Source: Yoonia sp. (GTDB taxonomy: Bacteria; Pseudomonadota; Alphaproteobacteria; Rhodobacterales; Rhodobacteraceae). From it: 15,086 nt of DNA. Both the position numbers and the translations under genes were made by a program. Of the stretch, positions 1-6,687 are shown one piece after another (positions within the stretch are counted from its first letter, which is position 1; each line of letters begins with the position of its first letter). The DNA is taken from the NCBI GenBank assembly GCA_020627605.1, contig JAHDGO010000021.1:1-15086 (forward strand). The letters run 5' to 3'. A model generated the notes under the pieces. That model had not been told where the DNA came from. It did no database searches and saw only the letters and a program-made list of their open reading frames with translations.

Positions 1-78
1 GAGCGGTTATACGTAAGCAAGCCCTGTGATGCCTTGATCCTCAAGCTTCATCGAAGGGTTGACCGTGCCGTGGTCCAT
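1..78 (-). CDS. pckA: 5' end of phosphoenolpyruvate carboxykinase (ATP), interrupted or cut at the window edge
   Basis: PckA converts oxaloacetate and ATP to PEP in gluconeogenesis. Only the N-terminus is visible: an ATG at 78-76 begins MDHGTVNPSMKLEDQGITGL, which fits the usual PEPCK start (M-x-x-G-x-VNP..., LEDQGI-x-GL). A strong Shine-Dalgarno (AAGGAG on the minus strand) sits just upstream. Position next to chvI, divergently transcribed, is the conserved alphaproteobacterial arrangement. Odd point: the frame reads A-Y-V then TAA at 9-7, where the family continues with roughly ...NVYYNL. The bases for Tyr-Asn are present one frame over, which suggests a small deletion or an error near the edge. 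Whether this is a pseudogene, a sequencing artefact or an edge effect cannot be told from about 6 remaining bases. The gene identity is fairly secure; its intactness is not. Confidence 0.65.
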
Positions 79-168
79 TGGTTCGCTCCTTCATCAGATG
101 GCGGGAATGCCTTGCGATGATCCTGCATAGCACCTTGTTTTCCCGCTGCGGTAGCCTTCGCTGACACA

Positions 169-201
169 GTTAGCGCAACCATTTTGATGTTAGCGCAACC
201 A
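169..201. repeat. Two 13-base direct repeats, candidate operator upstream of pckA
   Basis: GTTAGCGCAACCA occurs at 169-181 and again at 189-201, exact copies with a 20-base period, about two helical turns. The complementary strand reads GGTTGCGCTAAC, with a GCGC core flanked by GTT/AAC-like arms, so each unit is a near-palindrome. Two identical units on one face of the helix are what a dimeric regulator or a tandem-binding response regulator would use. They lie 91-123 bases upstream of the pckA ATG. Which protein binds is inference: a LacI-family PckR-like repressor or ChvI itself are the natural candidates. Confidence 0.5.
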
Positions 202-318
202 CCACGGTGATTGCCTGTCATCTGTGCGGCCGGTCGTGGCAAGAATGGCAAAAATGAACCAATTACGGCGGCAATGTGGCGCAGACGGACTTAACTATTG
301 ATTCGTCTGGAGAAAACG

Positions 319-357
319 ATGAAAACTAGGTCTGATCGCCGCCAAGAGCGACAATAG
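319..357 (+). CDS. Possible 12-residue leader peptide upstream of chvI
   Basis: An ATG at 319 is preceded by GGAG (309-312) with a 6-base spacer, an ideal Shine-Dalgarno placement. It opens a frame of [12 protein letters not shown] ending in TAG at 355-357, 22 bases before the chvI ATG. Four of twelve residues are Arg and two are Gln. It could be a regulatory upstream frame or mere chance: short frames with a fortuitous GGAG are not rare in such DNA. No matching terminator/antiterminator pair was seen, so attenuation is not supported. Confidence 0.25.
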   Translation: MKTRSDRRQERQ

Positions 358-379
358 AGCATTTGAAGGGTTCACATTC

Positions 380-1081
380 ATGTCCAGGATTGCACTTGTT
401 GATGATGACAGAAATATTCTGACGTCTGTCTCCATGACGCTGGAGGCTGAGGGTTTCGAGGTCGAGACCTACAATGATGGTCAGGCAGCCCTTGATGCGT
501 TCAACAAACGTATGCCCGAACTTGCCGTTTTGGACATCAAAATGCCACGGATGGATGGTATGGATCTGTTGCAGCGGATGCGGCAGAAGACCTCTATCCC
601 CGTTATTTTCTTGACGTCGAAGGACGATGAGATCGACGAGGTCCTTGGCTTGCGCATGGGCGCCGATGATTACGTAAAAAAGCCATTTTCTCAGCGTCTA
701 CTGGTGGAAAGAATCCGGGCGCTTCTGCGCAGGCAGGATGCAATCGCCGGAGAAGAGATTGAGGAAACCGAAGAGACCAAGGTCATGGTCCGTGGTGAGC
801 TGGTGATGGACCCGCTGCGCCACGCGGTAAAATGGAAAGGCAAAGACGTATCCCTTACGGTGACCGAATTTTTGCTGTTGCAGGCACTGGCCCAGCGCCC
901 CGGCTTTGTCAAAAGCCGCGATCAGCTGATGGATGTGGCCTATGACGACCAGGTTTATGTGGACGATCGCACGATCGACAGCCACATCAAGCGGCTGCGC
1001 AAGAAGATGCGGAACACGGACAACGAGTTTTCCGCGATCGAGACCCTTTACGGCATCGGGTATCGCTACAACGAAGAGTAG
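380..1081 (+). CDS. chvI: ChvI response regulator (OmpR family)
   Basis: DNA-binding partner of the ChvG sensor kinase; in alphaproteobacteria this pair controls envelope, acid-stress and host- or surface-related genes. The 233-residue protein has an N-terminal receiver domain (about 1-120) with the acidic pocket D8-D9-D10, phospho-acceptor D52 in [11 protein letters not shown], the T79/S80 switch and K101 in DDYVKKPF. A linker rich in Glu (about 124-133) leads to a C-terminal winged helix (about 135-233) with the OmpR-type pattern LTVTEFLLL ... [15 protein letters not shown] ... GIGYRY. Length and motifs are full for the family. The start is supported by GAAGGG at 364-369. Only 3 bases separate it from chvG, so the two are co-transcribed. 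Divergent pckA is the classical neighbour. Confidence 0.95.
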   Translation: MSRIALVDDDRNILTSVSMTLEAEGFEVETYNDGQAALDAFNKRMPELAVLDIKMPRMDGMDLLQRMRQKTSIPVIFLTSKDDEIDEVLGLRMGADDYVKKPFSQRLLVERIRALLRRQDAIAGEEIEETEETKVMVRGELVMDPLRHAVKWKGKDVSLTVTEFLLLQALAQRPGFVKSRDQLMDVAYDDQVYVDDRTIDSHIKRLRKKMRNTDNEFSAIETLYGIGYRYNEE

Positions 1082-1084
1082 CGC

Positions 1085-2821
1085 ATGAGCGCCTCACCCA
1101 AAATCGACGTACGCGACCTGCGGTCGGTGCGTGCTGCGGCCCGTACCCCTGACCTTGTGTTGGGCGATGACTGGGTCGATCCCGATCTGGTCACCGACGA
1201 GTTCGCCGAAAGTGAACTGCCCGGTGGCCGGTTGCTGGCGTTGCGCCGCTCGCCGATTGCGCGCAAGATTGTCACCTTCAACCTGATCGCCCTGATCCTT
1301 TTGATTTCCGGCGTGTTATACCTCAGCCCGTCGCGTGACAGCCTGGCCTATCAGCGTGCCCGCGGTCTGGTGAATGAGGCACAGCTCATCGCCGATGTGT
1401 TTGAAGCCCAGTTGCCATCCATCGCGCCGGTCAATCTGGTGACGGCCGATGGCATCAATCCCGGAAAGACGCTTGCCGGGATGAGCCTGCGCGGCGGTAT
1501 CGAGGTTTCTGTCTTTGCGCCCGACACCACCCTTGTCGCCCGCGCCAAGGGTGAACTGGAAGCATCAGACGTCGTGGCTCTTGAACGGCAGGCCAGCGAA
1601 ACGTTCTTTCTCGACGCCCTCGTGTCGATCTGGAGCGGTTTGGTCAATCTGGTTTCCTTTGGCGATACGGCATCGGAAGATGAGTTCAACCTGATCGAGC
1701 TGACCCGCGCCGACGTGGTGGATGCCATCGTCAATGGTACACAATTGCGCGCCTCTGACATTGATGGCGCCACCAGTTTCATTGCCACAACCCCCATCAT
1801 GCGCAACGGCGAGCCTGTTGGCGTGATTGCCGTGACCACCGCGGCCGGTGAGGTTGGCAGCCTATTGCGGCGCGAGCGCGAACAGTATCTGCGCCTGTTC
1901 TTTGTCGGCGTGCTGGTCAGCATCGGTCTGAGCCTTGTTCTGGCATCCACCATTGCGAACCCGCTGGCACAATTGGCCACCGCCGCCGAGGCAAGTCAGG
2001 AAAAGAACGCCCGCAAGATGTCGCCCGTCAAGGTGCGCATCCCCGATCTGTCCGGTCGCCCTGATGAAATCGGCCGCCTGTCTGGCGCGCTGCGGGGGAT
2101 GGTCTCTGCCCTTTATGAACGTATCGAAGGCAATGAACAGTTTGCCGCTGACGTGGCGCATGAAATCAAGAACCCACTTGCGTCCTTGCGGTCTGCTGTC
2201 GGTACCATGCGTGTCGCCAAACGCGATGATCAGCGCGAGCGTTTGCTTGAGGTCATTGAACATGACGTCAAACGTCTGGATCGTCTGGTCAGCGATATCG
2301 CCAATGCCTCGCGCCTCGACAGTGAATTGGTCAAGGAAGAAGAAGAAACCTTTGATCTGATCCAGATGTTGTCGAACCTTGTCGAGTACCTTGGCGGCGA
2401 GGCGAAACAGCGCTCCGTTCATTTTGTCTCTGATCTGCCGACCAACCCGATCACGGCGCAGGGGCTTGAAGGGCGATTGGCGCAAGTCTTTGTCAATCTG
2501 ATCACCAACGCCCTGTCATTCTGTGAAGAAGGCGATGCTGTCCGGGTCTGGGCGCGCCAACGCGAAAACCGTGTGCTGGTCGTGGTCGAGGATACCGGCC
2601 CCGGCATACCCGACGATGCGCTGACGAAAATCTTCCAGCGGTTCTATTCGGAACGGCCAGAGGGGCAGTTTGGCAACAACTCCGGTCTTGGGCTTGCGAT
2701 CTCCAAGCAGATCGTCGAGGCACATGGCGGCGTCATCTGGGCCGAGAACATCCGCCAGGCTGATGCCGCCCCTGGCAGCCCCCCACTTGGCGCGCGGTTC
2801 GTCGTCGGCCTGCCGGTTTAG
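1085..2821 (+). CDS. chvG: ChvG sensor histidine kinase
   Basis: Inner-membrane kinase that phosphorylates ChvI. The 578-residue protein has a cytoplasmic N-terminal stretch of about 60 residues, a first membrane helix (about 62-80), a periplasmic sensor domain (about 81-268), a second helix (about 270-289), and a HAMP linker (about 290-345). The dimerisation/phosphotransfer helix carries H359 in FAADVAHEIKNPL. The ATPase domain shows an N box (N475 in NLITNAL), a G1 box (DTGPGIPD, 503-510), an F box (IFQRFY) and a G2 box (GLGLAI, 534-539). The long N-terminal extension is normal for alphaproteobacterial ChvG. In Sinorhizobium the orthologue ExoS is held inactive by periplasmic ExoR; no exoR is in this window, so the input here is unknown. 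The gene starts 3 bases after the chvI stop. Confidence 0.95.
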   Translation: MSASPKIDVRDLRSVRAAARTPDLVLGDDWVDPDLVTDEFAESELPGGRLLALRRSPIARKIVTFNLIALILLISGVLYLSPSRDSLAYQRARGLVNEAQLIADVFEAQLPSIAPVNLVTADGINPGKTLAGMSLRGGIEVSVFAPDTTLVARAKGELEASDVVALERQASETFFLDALVSIWSGLVNLVSFGDTASEDEFNLIELTRADVVDAIVNGTQLRASDIDGATSFIATTPIMRNGEPVGVIAVTTAAGEVGSLLRREREQYLRLFFVGVLVSIGLSLVLASTIANPLAQLATAAEASQEKNARKMSPVKVRIPDLSGRPDEIGRLSGALRGMVSALYERIEGNEQFAADVAHEIKNPLASLRSAVGTMRVAKRDDQRERLLEVIEHDVKRLDRLVSDIANASRLDSELVKEEEETFDLIQMLSNLVEYLGGEAKQRSVHFVSDLPTNPITAQGLEGRLAQVFVNLITNALSFCEEGDAVRVWARQRENRVLVVVEDTGPGIPDDALTKIFQRFYSERPEGQFGNNSGLGLAISKQIVEAHGGVIWAENIRQADAAPGSPPLGARFVVGLPV

Positions 2822-2829
2822 GTGACGGG

Positions 2830-3255
2830 ATGAACGATGTGCAAACCGTGCACGCCACCTGCGTTGCATGGGGTGGGCAGGGCGTTTTGATCACGGGTCA
2901 GTCCGGCAGCGGCAAATCGGCCTTGGGCCTGATGCTGATGGGGTTGGGCTGTGATCTGGTTGCTGATGACCGGGTGCAGCTGTCGTGCGATGGCGATCAC
3001 CTGACAGCAACCTGCCCGCCACAGATCACTGGCATGATCGAGGCACGGGGCATTGGTATCCTGAATGCCGATGCGCACTCGCAGGCGGCCGTCAGACTTG
3101 TGGTCGACCTCGACACGACCGCCGCCACACGTTTGCCGCAACGCGGCGTCATCACGCTATTGGGATGTGATCTGCCCTTGATCCACCGCATCGAAGGGCC
3201 ACAGTTTGCCGCAGCGATTCTGCAGATCCTCAAAGCGGGATGGAGCGAGCGATGA
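2830..3255 (+). CDS. hprK: HPr kinase/phosphorylase, short alphaproteobacterial form
   Basis: Phosphorylates HPr on its regulatory serine and can reverse the reaction. The 141-residue protein corresponds only to the C-terminal catalytic domain of the Gram-positive enzyme of about 310 residues. It has a P-loop GQSGSGKS (23-30), the LVADDRV segment with catalytic D46/D47, and the HPrK signature [11 protein letters not shown] (68-78). Lack of the N-terminal domain is standard in Rhizobiales and Rhodobacterales and is not a truncation here. It begins 8 bases after chvG and ends in a 4-base ATGA overlap with rapZ. The target serine is preserved in the HPr encoded 1.3 kb downstream, which supports a working pair. 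Confidence 0.93.
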   Translation: MNDVQTVHATCVAWGGQGVLITGQSGSGKSALGLMLMGLGCDLVADDRVQLSCDGDHLTATCPPQITGMIEARGIGILNADAHSQAAVRLVVDLDTTAATRLPQRGVITLLGCDLPLIHRIEGPQFAAAILQILKAGWSER

Positions 3256-4154
3256 ACGACACTGCCAAACTGGCCGCGACCGTGGTGTTGGTCACCGGGC
3301 CGTCAGGTGGCGGGCGATCCACGGCGATCAACGCGCTGGAGGATCTGGGCTATGAGGTGATCGACAACTTGCCGCTGTCGCTGTTGCCCCGTCTGTTGGA
3401 CGGGCCGCCGCCCAGCAGGCCGCTGGCTCTGGGGCTTGATGTGCGCAACCGTGATTTTGGCACCACCGCCCTGATCGAGACGATTGATCAACTGGCCGGG
3501 CGCACCGACCAGCGGTCGCAGGTCCTCTACCTCGACGCTGCCGAAGAGGTGCTGGTGAAGCGCTATTCCGAAACCCGGCGCAGGCATCCTTTGGCACCGG
3601 CGGGACCACCGCTGGCAGGCATTGCCGCAGAAAAGGATATGCTGGTGCCGGTGCGGGCGCGGGCCGACGTGCTGATTGATACCTCTGACCTGTCACCGCA
3701 TGACCTCAAGGCCGAGGTCGTGCGCTGGTTCGGTACTGCCGAGGGTGGACAGCTGGGTGTGACCCTGCATTCGTTTTCCTACAAACGCGGTCTGCCGCGC
3801 GGGCTGGATATCGTGATGGACTGCCGCTTTCTGAAGAACCCGCATTGGGACGAGGGGTTGCGCAAACGCGATGGGCGCGACGCGCCGGTGGCGGCCTATG
3901 TCGCGGATGATCCGCGCTTTGCCGCCTTCTTTGATCAGGTCAAGGGGCTGACCGACCTGCTGCTGCCTGCCCACAAGGATGAAGGCAAGGCGCATCTGTC
4001 CATCGGCTTTGGGTGTACCGGGGGGCAACACCGGTCAGTTATGATGGTTGAGCGCATGGCCGAAGCCCTTGCACAGGATGGCTGGCATGTGTCTAAACGA
4101 CATCGCGAGCTGGAGCGACGGGGCACAGCAGACAGCAAGGGACAAACGGCTTGA
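3252..4154 (+). CDS. rapZ: RapZ/YvcJ-family nucleotide-binding protein
   Basis: In enterobacteria RapZ is an RNA-binding adapter controlling glucosamine-6-phosphate synthase mRNA; in other bacteria the family (YvcJ) is a GTP/ATP-binding protein often next to PTS genes. The role in this lineage is not established. The protein is about 300 residues, full length. The N-terminal P-loop reads GPSGGGRST (16-24), so the usual Lys is Arg at position 22. [10 protein letters not shown] and DVRNRDF are present, and the C-terminal RapZ domain carries [13 protein letters not shown] start it at 3252, where ATG overlaps the hprK stop (ATGA), rather than at the in-frame ATG at 3240 that would lie deeper inside hprK. 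It overlaps the next gene by 4 bases (TTGA). Confidence 0.92.
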   Translation: MNDTAKLAATVVLVTGPSGGGRSTAINALEDLGYEVIDNLPLSLLPRLLDGPPPSRPLALGLDVRNRDFGTTALIETIDQLAGRTDQRSQVLYLDAAEEVLVKRYSETRRRHPLAPAGPPLAGIAAEKDMLVPVRARADVLIDTSDLSPHDLKAEVVRWFGTAEGGQLGVTLHSFSYKRGLPRGLDIVMDCRFLKNPHWDEGLRKRDGRDAPVAAYVADDPRFAAFFDQVKGLTDLLLPAHKDEGKAHLSIGFGCTGGQHRSVMMVERMAEALAQDGWHVSKRHRELERRGTADSKGQTA

Positions 4155-4546
4155 TCGGTATCGTCATCGTGGCACATGGGGGTTTGGCGCAGGAATATCA
4201 TGCGGCGGTCGAACATGTGGTCGGACCACAGCCCGGCATGATCAGTATCGCCATCGCACCAGATGATGACCGTGCGGCCAAGCAAAGCGAAATCTGCGAC
4301 GCTGCTGATGCGGTGGACACCGGCGACGGTGTTGTCATTGTGACCGATATGTTCGGCGGCTCCCCCACCAATCTGTCGCTGCGTGCCTGCAGCCCTGACA
4401 ACCGGCGCATCCTTTACGGGGCCAACCTGCCCATGCTGATCAAACTGGCCAAGTCGCGCGGCAGCTCTGTCCCCGATGCGGTCGATGCTGCGATCACGGC
4501 GGCACATAAATACATCAACAGCCACAAGGGCGGTGTGCCGCGATGA
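4151..4546 (+). CDS. PTS EIIA component, mannose family
   Basis: A stand-alone EIIA(Man) domain (131 residues) that would accept phosphate from HPr on H9 in VIVAHGG. The fold signature is visible: [13 protein letters not shown] at the start and [16 protein letters not shown] in the middle. No EIIB, EIIC or EIID gene follows, so a regulatory rather than sugar-transport role is likely, as proposed for the alphaproteobacterial PTS. The start is TTG at 4151, overlapping the rapZ stop; AAGGGA at 4137-4142 with an 8-base spacer supports it. The gene overlaps ptsH by 4 bases (ATGA at 4543-4546). It is often labelled manX, ptsM or EIIA in annotations; I leave the symbol blank because names differ. 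Confidence 0.9.
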   Translation: MIGIVIVAHGGLAQEYHAAVEHVVGPQPGMISIAIAPDDDRAAKQSEICDAADAVDTGDGVVIVTDMFGGSPTNLSLRACSPDNRRILYGANLPMLIKLAKSRGSSVPDAVDAAITAAHKYINSHKGGVPR

Positions 4547-4812
4547 CACAGGCGCGACTTGAAATCCAGAACATCAAGGGCCTGCACGCCCGCGCCTCTG
4601 CCAAGCTGGTCGAGGTCGTTGAAAGCTTTGACGCCGAGGCCACCGTCAGCAAGGATGGCGAGCGCGCTGGCGGCGACAGCATCATGGGGCTTTTAATGTT
4701 GGCAGCCTCTATCGGAACATTTATTGAGGTAGAGACACGTGGCCCACAGGCAGAGGACCTGCTGGCTGCAATCACCAACCTTGTGAATGACAAGTTTGGT
4801 GAAGGCGACTGA
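4543..4812 (+). CDS. ptsH: HPr phosphocarrier protein
   Basis: Small cytoplasmic phosphocarrier (89 residues) passing phosphate from enzyme I to EIIA proteins. The active-site histidine is H15 in KGLHARAS, and the regulatory serine S46 lies in GGDSIMGLLML, matching the site used by HPr kinase. Both sites intact means the protein can integrate PEP-dependent and ATP-dependent phosphorylation. It starts in an ATGA overlap with the EIIA gene, with AAGGGCGG upstream. The form is between classical HPr and NPr; many annotations use ptsO or ptsH. Enzyme I (ptsI/ptsP) is not within the window. Confidence 0.93.
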   Translation: MTQARLEIQNIKGLHARASAKLVEVVESFDAEATVSKDGERAGGDSIMGLLMLAASIGTFIEVETRGPQAEDLLAAITNLVNDKFGEGD

Positions 4813-4842
4813 GACCGGACGCTGACCGCAGGGATAGGCACT

Positions 4843-5721
4843 TTGACCGAAACAGGCTCCAAGGCCACAGAACTTCCGACCGGCCAGGACCCGCATCCGC
4901 GGGTGTATGATCGCGGTGCGCTGACTTATTCGAACACATTCGATAGCCCATGGCGGCGTGGCATTATCAAGTCGATCGAATGGTGCACCGGCAAAATCCA
5001 CATCATCCGGATGATCCGCGAGTTTGAACGGCGCGGCAAAGCCCATGGGCCAGCCTTCTGGCGTTCGGCACTGGATGTCATGGGGATTGATCTGCTGACC
5101 CCGCAAGAGCAGATCGACCGCATTCCCAAAACCGGACCTGTCGTCGTGGTAGCCAACCATCCCCATGGCATGGTCGACGGGATGATCATGGCCGATCTAC
5201 TGGGCCGTGCGCGCCCGGACTACCGTATCCTGACCCGCGCCTTTCTGACCGATATTGACGAGGACGCCGGCAAGTTCCTGATCCCTGTGCCCTTCCCCCA
5301 TGAAGAGGACGCACAGGCCAAGATGGTCGAGATGCGGCGCAAGGCCATGGCCCATCTCAAGGACGGTGGGCTGGTTGCGATCTTTCCGTCGGGTGTCGTG
5401 GCCTCGGCCAACAGCCTGTTTGGGCCAATGGTAGAGGATGATTGGAACCTCTTCACCGCCAAGATGATCCGGCTGTCGGGTGCCCGCGTCGTGCCGCTTT
5501 TCTTTCCAGGCGCCAATTCACGCTGGTACCAGATGGCCTGCCAGATTTCGCCGACCTTGCGGCAAAGCCTGCTGATCAATGAAATCGTGCGAGCCTGTGG
5601 AAAGCCGCAGAAACCGGTAGTCGGCCACCCGTTTGATGACGCCGAAGTGCGTGACCGACTCCAGGATCAACGCGCCTGCATGGACTGGATGCGGAAAGAG
5701 ACATTGGGGTTGAAGGGGTAG
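4843..5721 (+). CDS. Lysophospholipid/glycerophosphate-type acyltransferase
   Basis: PlsC-like acyltransferase of 292 residues, probably acting on a lipid at the inner membrane; the exact acceptor is unknown. The catalytic block I reads NHPHGMVDG (105-113): H106 is followed by D112, an H-x5-D spacing rather than the textbook H-x4-D, as in the NHP-x-G-x-x-x-G subgroup sometimes called the hemolysin-like acyltransferases. FPSG (181-184) stands for block III, and VPLFFPG (217-223) for block IV. There is no obvious signal peptide. The start is TTG at 4843, preceded by the weak GGGATAG; it lies 30 bases after ptsH in the same direction, so it is likely the last gene of the operon. The acyltransferase class is secure; the specific reaction is not. 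Confidence 0.82.
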   Translation: MTETGSKATELPTGQDPHPRVYDRGALTYSNTFDSPWRRGIIKSIEWCTGKIHIIRMIREFERRGKAHGPAFWRSALDVMGIDLLTPQEQIDRIPKTGPVVVVANHPHGMVDGMIMADLLGRARPDYRILTRAFLTDIDEDAGKFLIPVPFPHEEDAQAKMVEMRRKAMAHLKDGGLVAIFPSGVVASANSLFGPMVEDDWNLFTAKMIRLSGARVVPLFFPGANSRWYQMACQISPTLRQSLLINEIVRACGKPQKPVVGHPFDDAEVRDRLQDQRACMDWMRKETLGLKG

Positions 5722-5805
5722 CGGGTGGGCTGCCGGGCTTGGTCACCTATCTGAACCAATGACGCCTTAGCGCGTTGAGCTAGGCCAAACCGCGGAGGCC
5801 AGCGC

Positions 5806-6687
5806 GTGGAACCCATCCAGATACTACTCGACCAGTTGCGAGAAATTGCGCGCGGCGCCATAGAGCTTGTGCCGCAAATCGCCGTCGCCCTTGTCGTCAT
5901 TCTCGCTACTGCCGGGCTCAGCAAACTGGGGCAGAACATCCTGCGGCGCGTGTTGTCACGCACCAATCTGCGCCAAAGCCTGAAAGAACTTTTCACCCTT
6001 TTGCTGTCCATCTTGATCTGGATCATCGGCCTGATGATTGCGGCGGTCATTGTCTTTCCCGGCCTCACCCCGTCTAGCATTCTGGCCGGACTTGGCATTG
6101 GGTCAGTCGCAATCGGCTTTGCCTTCAAGGATGTGTTTGAGAATTTTCTGGCCGGGATCATCATTCTGTTCCGCCGCGAGATGCGCATCGGCGACCATAT
6201 CGAATGCGAAGACATCGAAGGCGAGGTGAGCCATATCGCGATCCGTGAAAGTCATATTCGTCAGACCGACGGACAGCTGGTGATTGTTCCGAATGCCATT
6301 CTGTTCAAGAACCCGGTTATCGTGCGCACTGACCAGTCCCTGCGGCGTGTCGAAATCATCTGTGGCATCGCTTACGACGTTGATGTCGATGCTGCACGCG
6401 ATGTGATCACCACGGCGGTGCAGTCCTGCGACACAGTTGATCAGGACGACAAACCCATTCAGGTTTTCGCCAAGGAATTTGGCAGCTCATCCATCAACTT
6501 TGAGGTCGCTTGGTGGACCGGTTCTGCGCCGGTTGATGTCCGTCGTTCACGTGATCAGGTGGTTGCCGCGATCAAGCGTGGACTGGACGAAGCGGAGATG
6601 GAAATCCCATTCCCGTACCGCACCTTGACCTTCAAAGAGCCGCTGCCGGTCCAGAACCGCGCAGCAGATCAGCAGTCGGACGACTAA
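5806..6687 (+). CDS. MscS-family mechanosensitive ion channel
   Basis: Small-conductance mechanosensitive channel protein (293 residues), releasing solutes on hypo-osmotic shock from the inner membrane. It has three hydrophobic helices: about 22-39, 63-84 and 91-122. The third contains the MscS pore signature, GLGIGSVAIGFAFKDVFENF, followed by a short hydrophobic stretch LAGIIILF. The cytoplasmic beta domain follows with RIGDHIECEDIEGEV and the VPNAILFKNPV segment typical of the family, and then the C-terminal alpha/beta part. The start is GTG at 5806, chosen for GGAGG located 7 bases before it. It begins 84 bases after the acyltransferase and may have its own promoter. Its TAA (6685-6687) overlaps the stop of the convergent dehydrogenase gene. 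Confidence 0.93.
   Translation: MEPIQILLDQLREIARGAIELVPQIAVALVVILATAGLSKLGQNILRRVLSRTNLRQSLKELFTLLLSILIWIIGLMIAAVIVFPGLTPSSILAGLGIGSVAIGFAFKDVFENFLAGIIILFRREMRIGDHIECEDIEGEVSHIAIRESHIRQTDGQLVIVPNAILFKNPVIVRTDQSLRRVEIICGIAYDVDVDAARDVITTAVQSCDTVDQDDKPIQVFAKEFGSSSINFEVAWWTGSAPVDVRRSRDQVVAAIKRGLDEAEMEIPFPYRTLTFKEPLPVQNRAADQQSDD

Larger units (their letters stand above)
79..379. promoter_or_regulatory. Divergent pckA / chvI intergenic regulatory region
   Basis: These 301 bases separate the divergent starts of pckA and chvI. They contain the pckA ribosome-binding site, a pair of 13-base direct repeats (169-181, 189-201) and a short reading frame with its own Shine-Dalgarno (319-357). The chvI ribosome-binding site (GAAGGG, 364-369) lies about 10 bases before the chvI ATG. 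I could not assign convincing -35/-10 boxes for either direction. No long conserved frame explains the region: the 67-codon minus-strand frame through it (48-251) lacks a recognisable protein and conflicts with the pckA start. Confidence 0.6.

Noticed and set aside
48..251. A 67-codon minus-strand frame over the pckA promoter
   Set aside because: Its composition is Arg/Ala/Thr-rich without motif, and it overlaps the pckA start and its Shine-Dalgarno in another frame.
201..379. Search for sigma-70 boxes in front of chvI
   Set aside because: No pair with acceptable match and spacing was found; TTAACT near 291 scores poorly and has no matching -35.
1351..2485. Long minus-strand frames across chvG (209 and 207 codons)
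   Set aside because: They are antisense to chvG, which has complete histidine-kinase motifs; no RBS or family features support them.
3935..4549. A 204-codon minus-strand frame across rapZ and EIIA
   Set aside because: It is antisense to two well supported genes joined by a TTGA overlap.
5722..5805. Weak hairpin-like sequence (GCCTTAGC / GCTAGGC) between the acyltransferase and mscS
   Set aside because: The stem needs a bulge and no T-run follows, so I did not call it a terminator.
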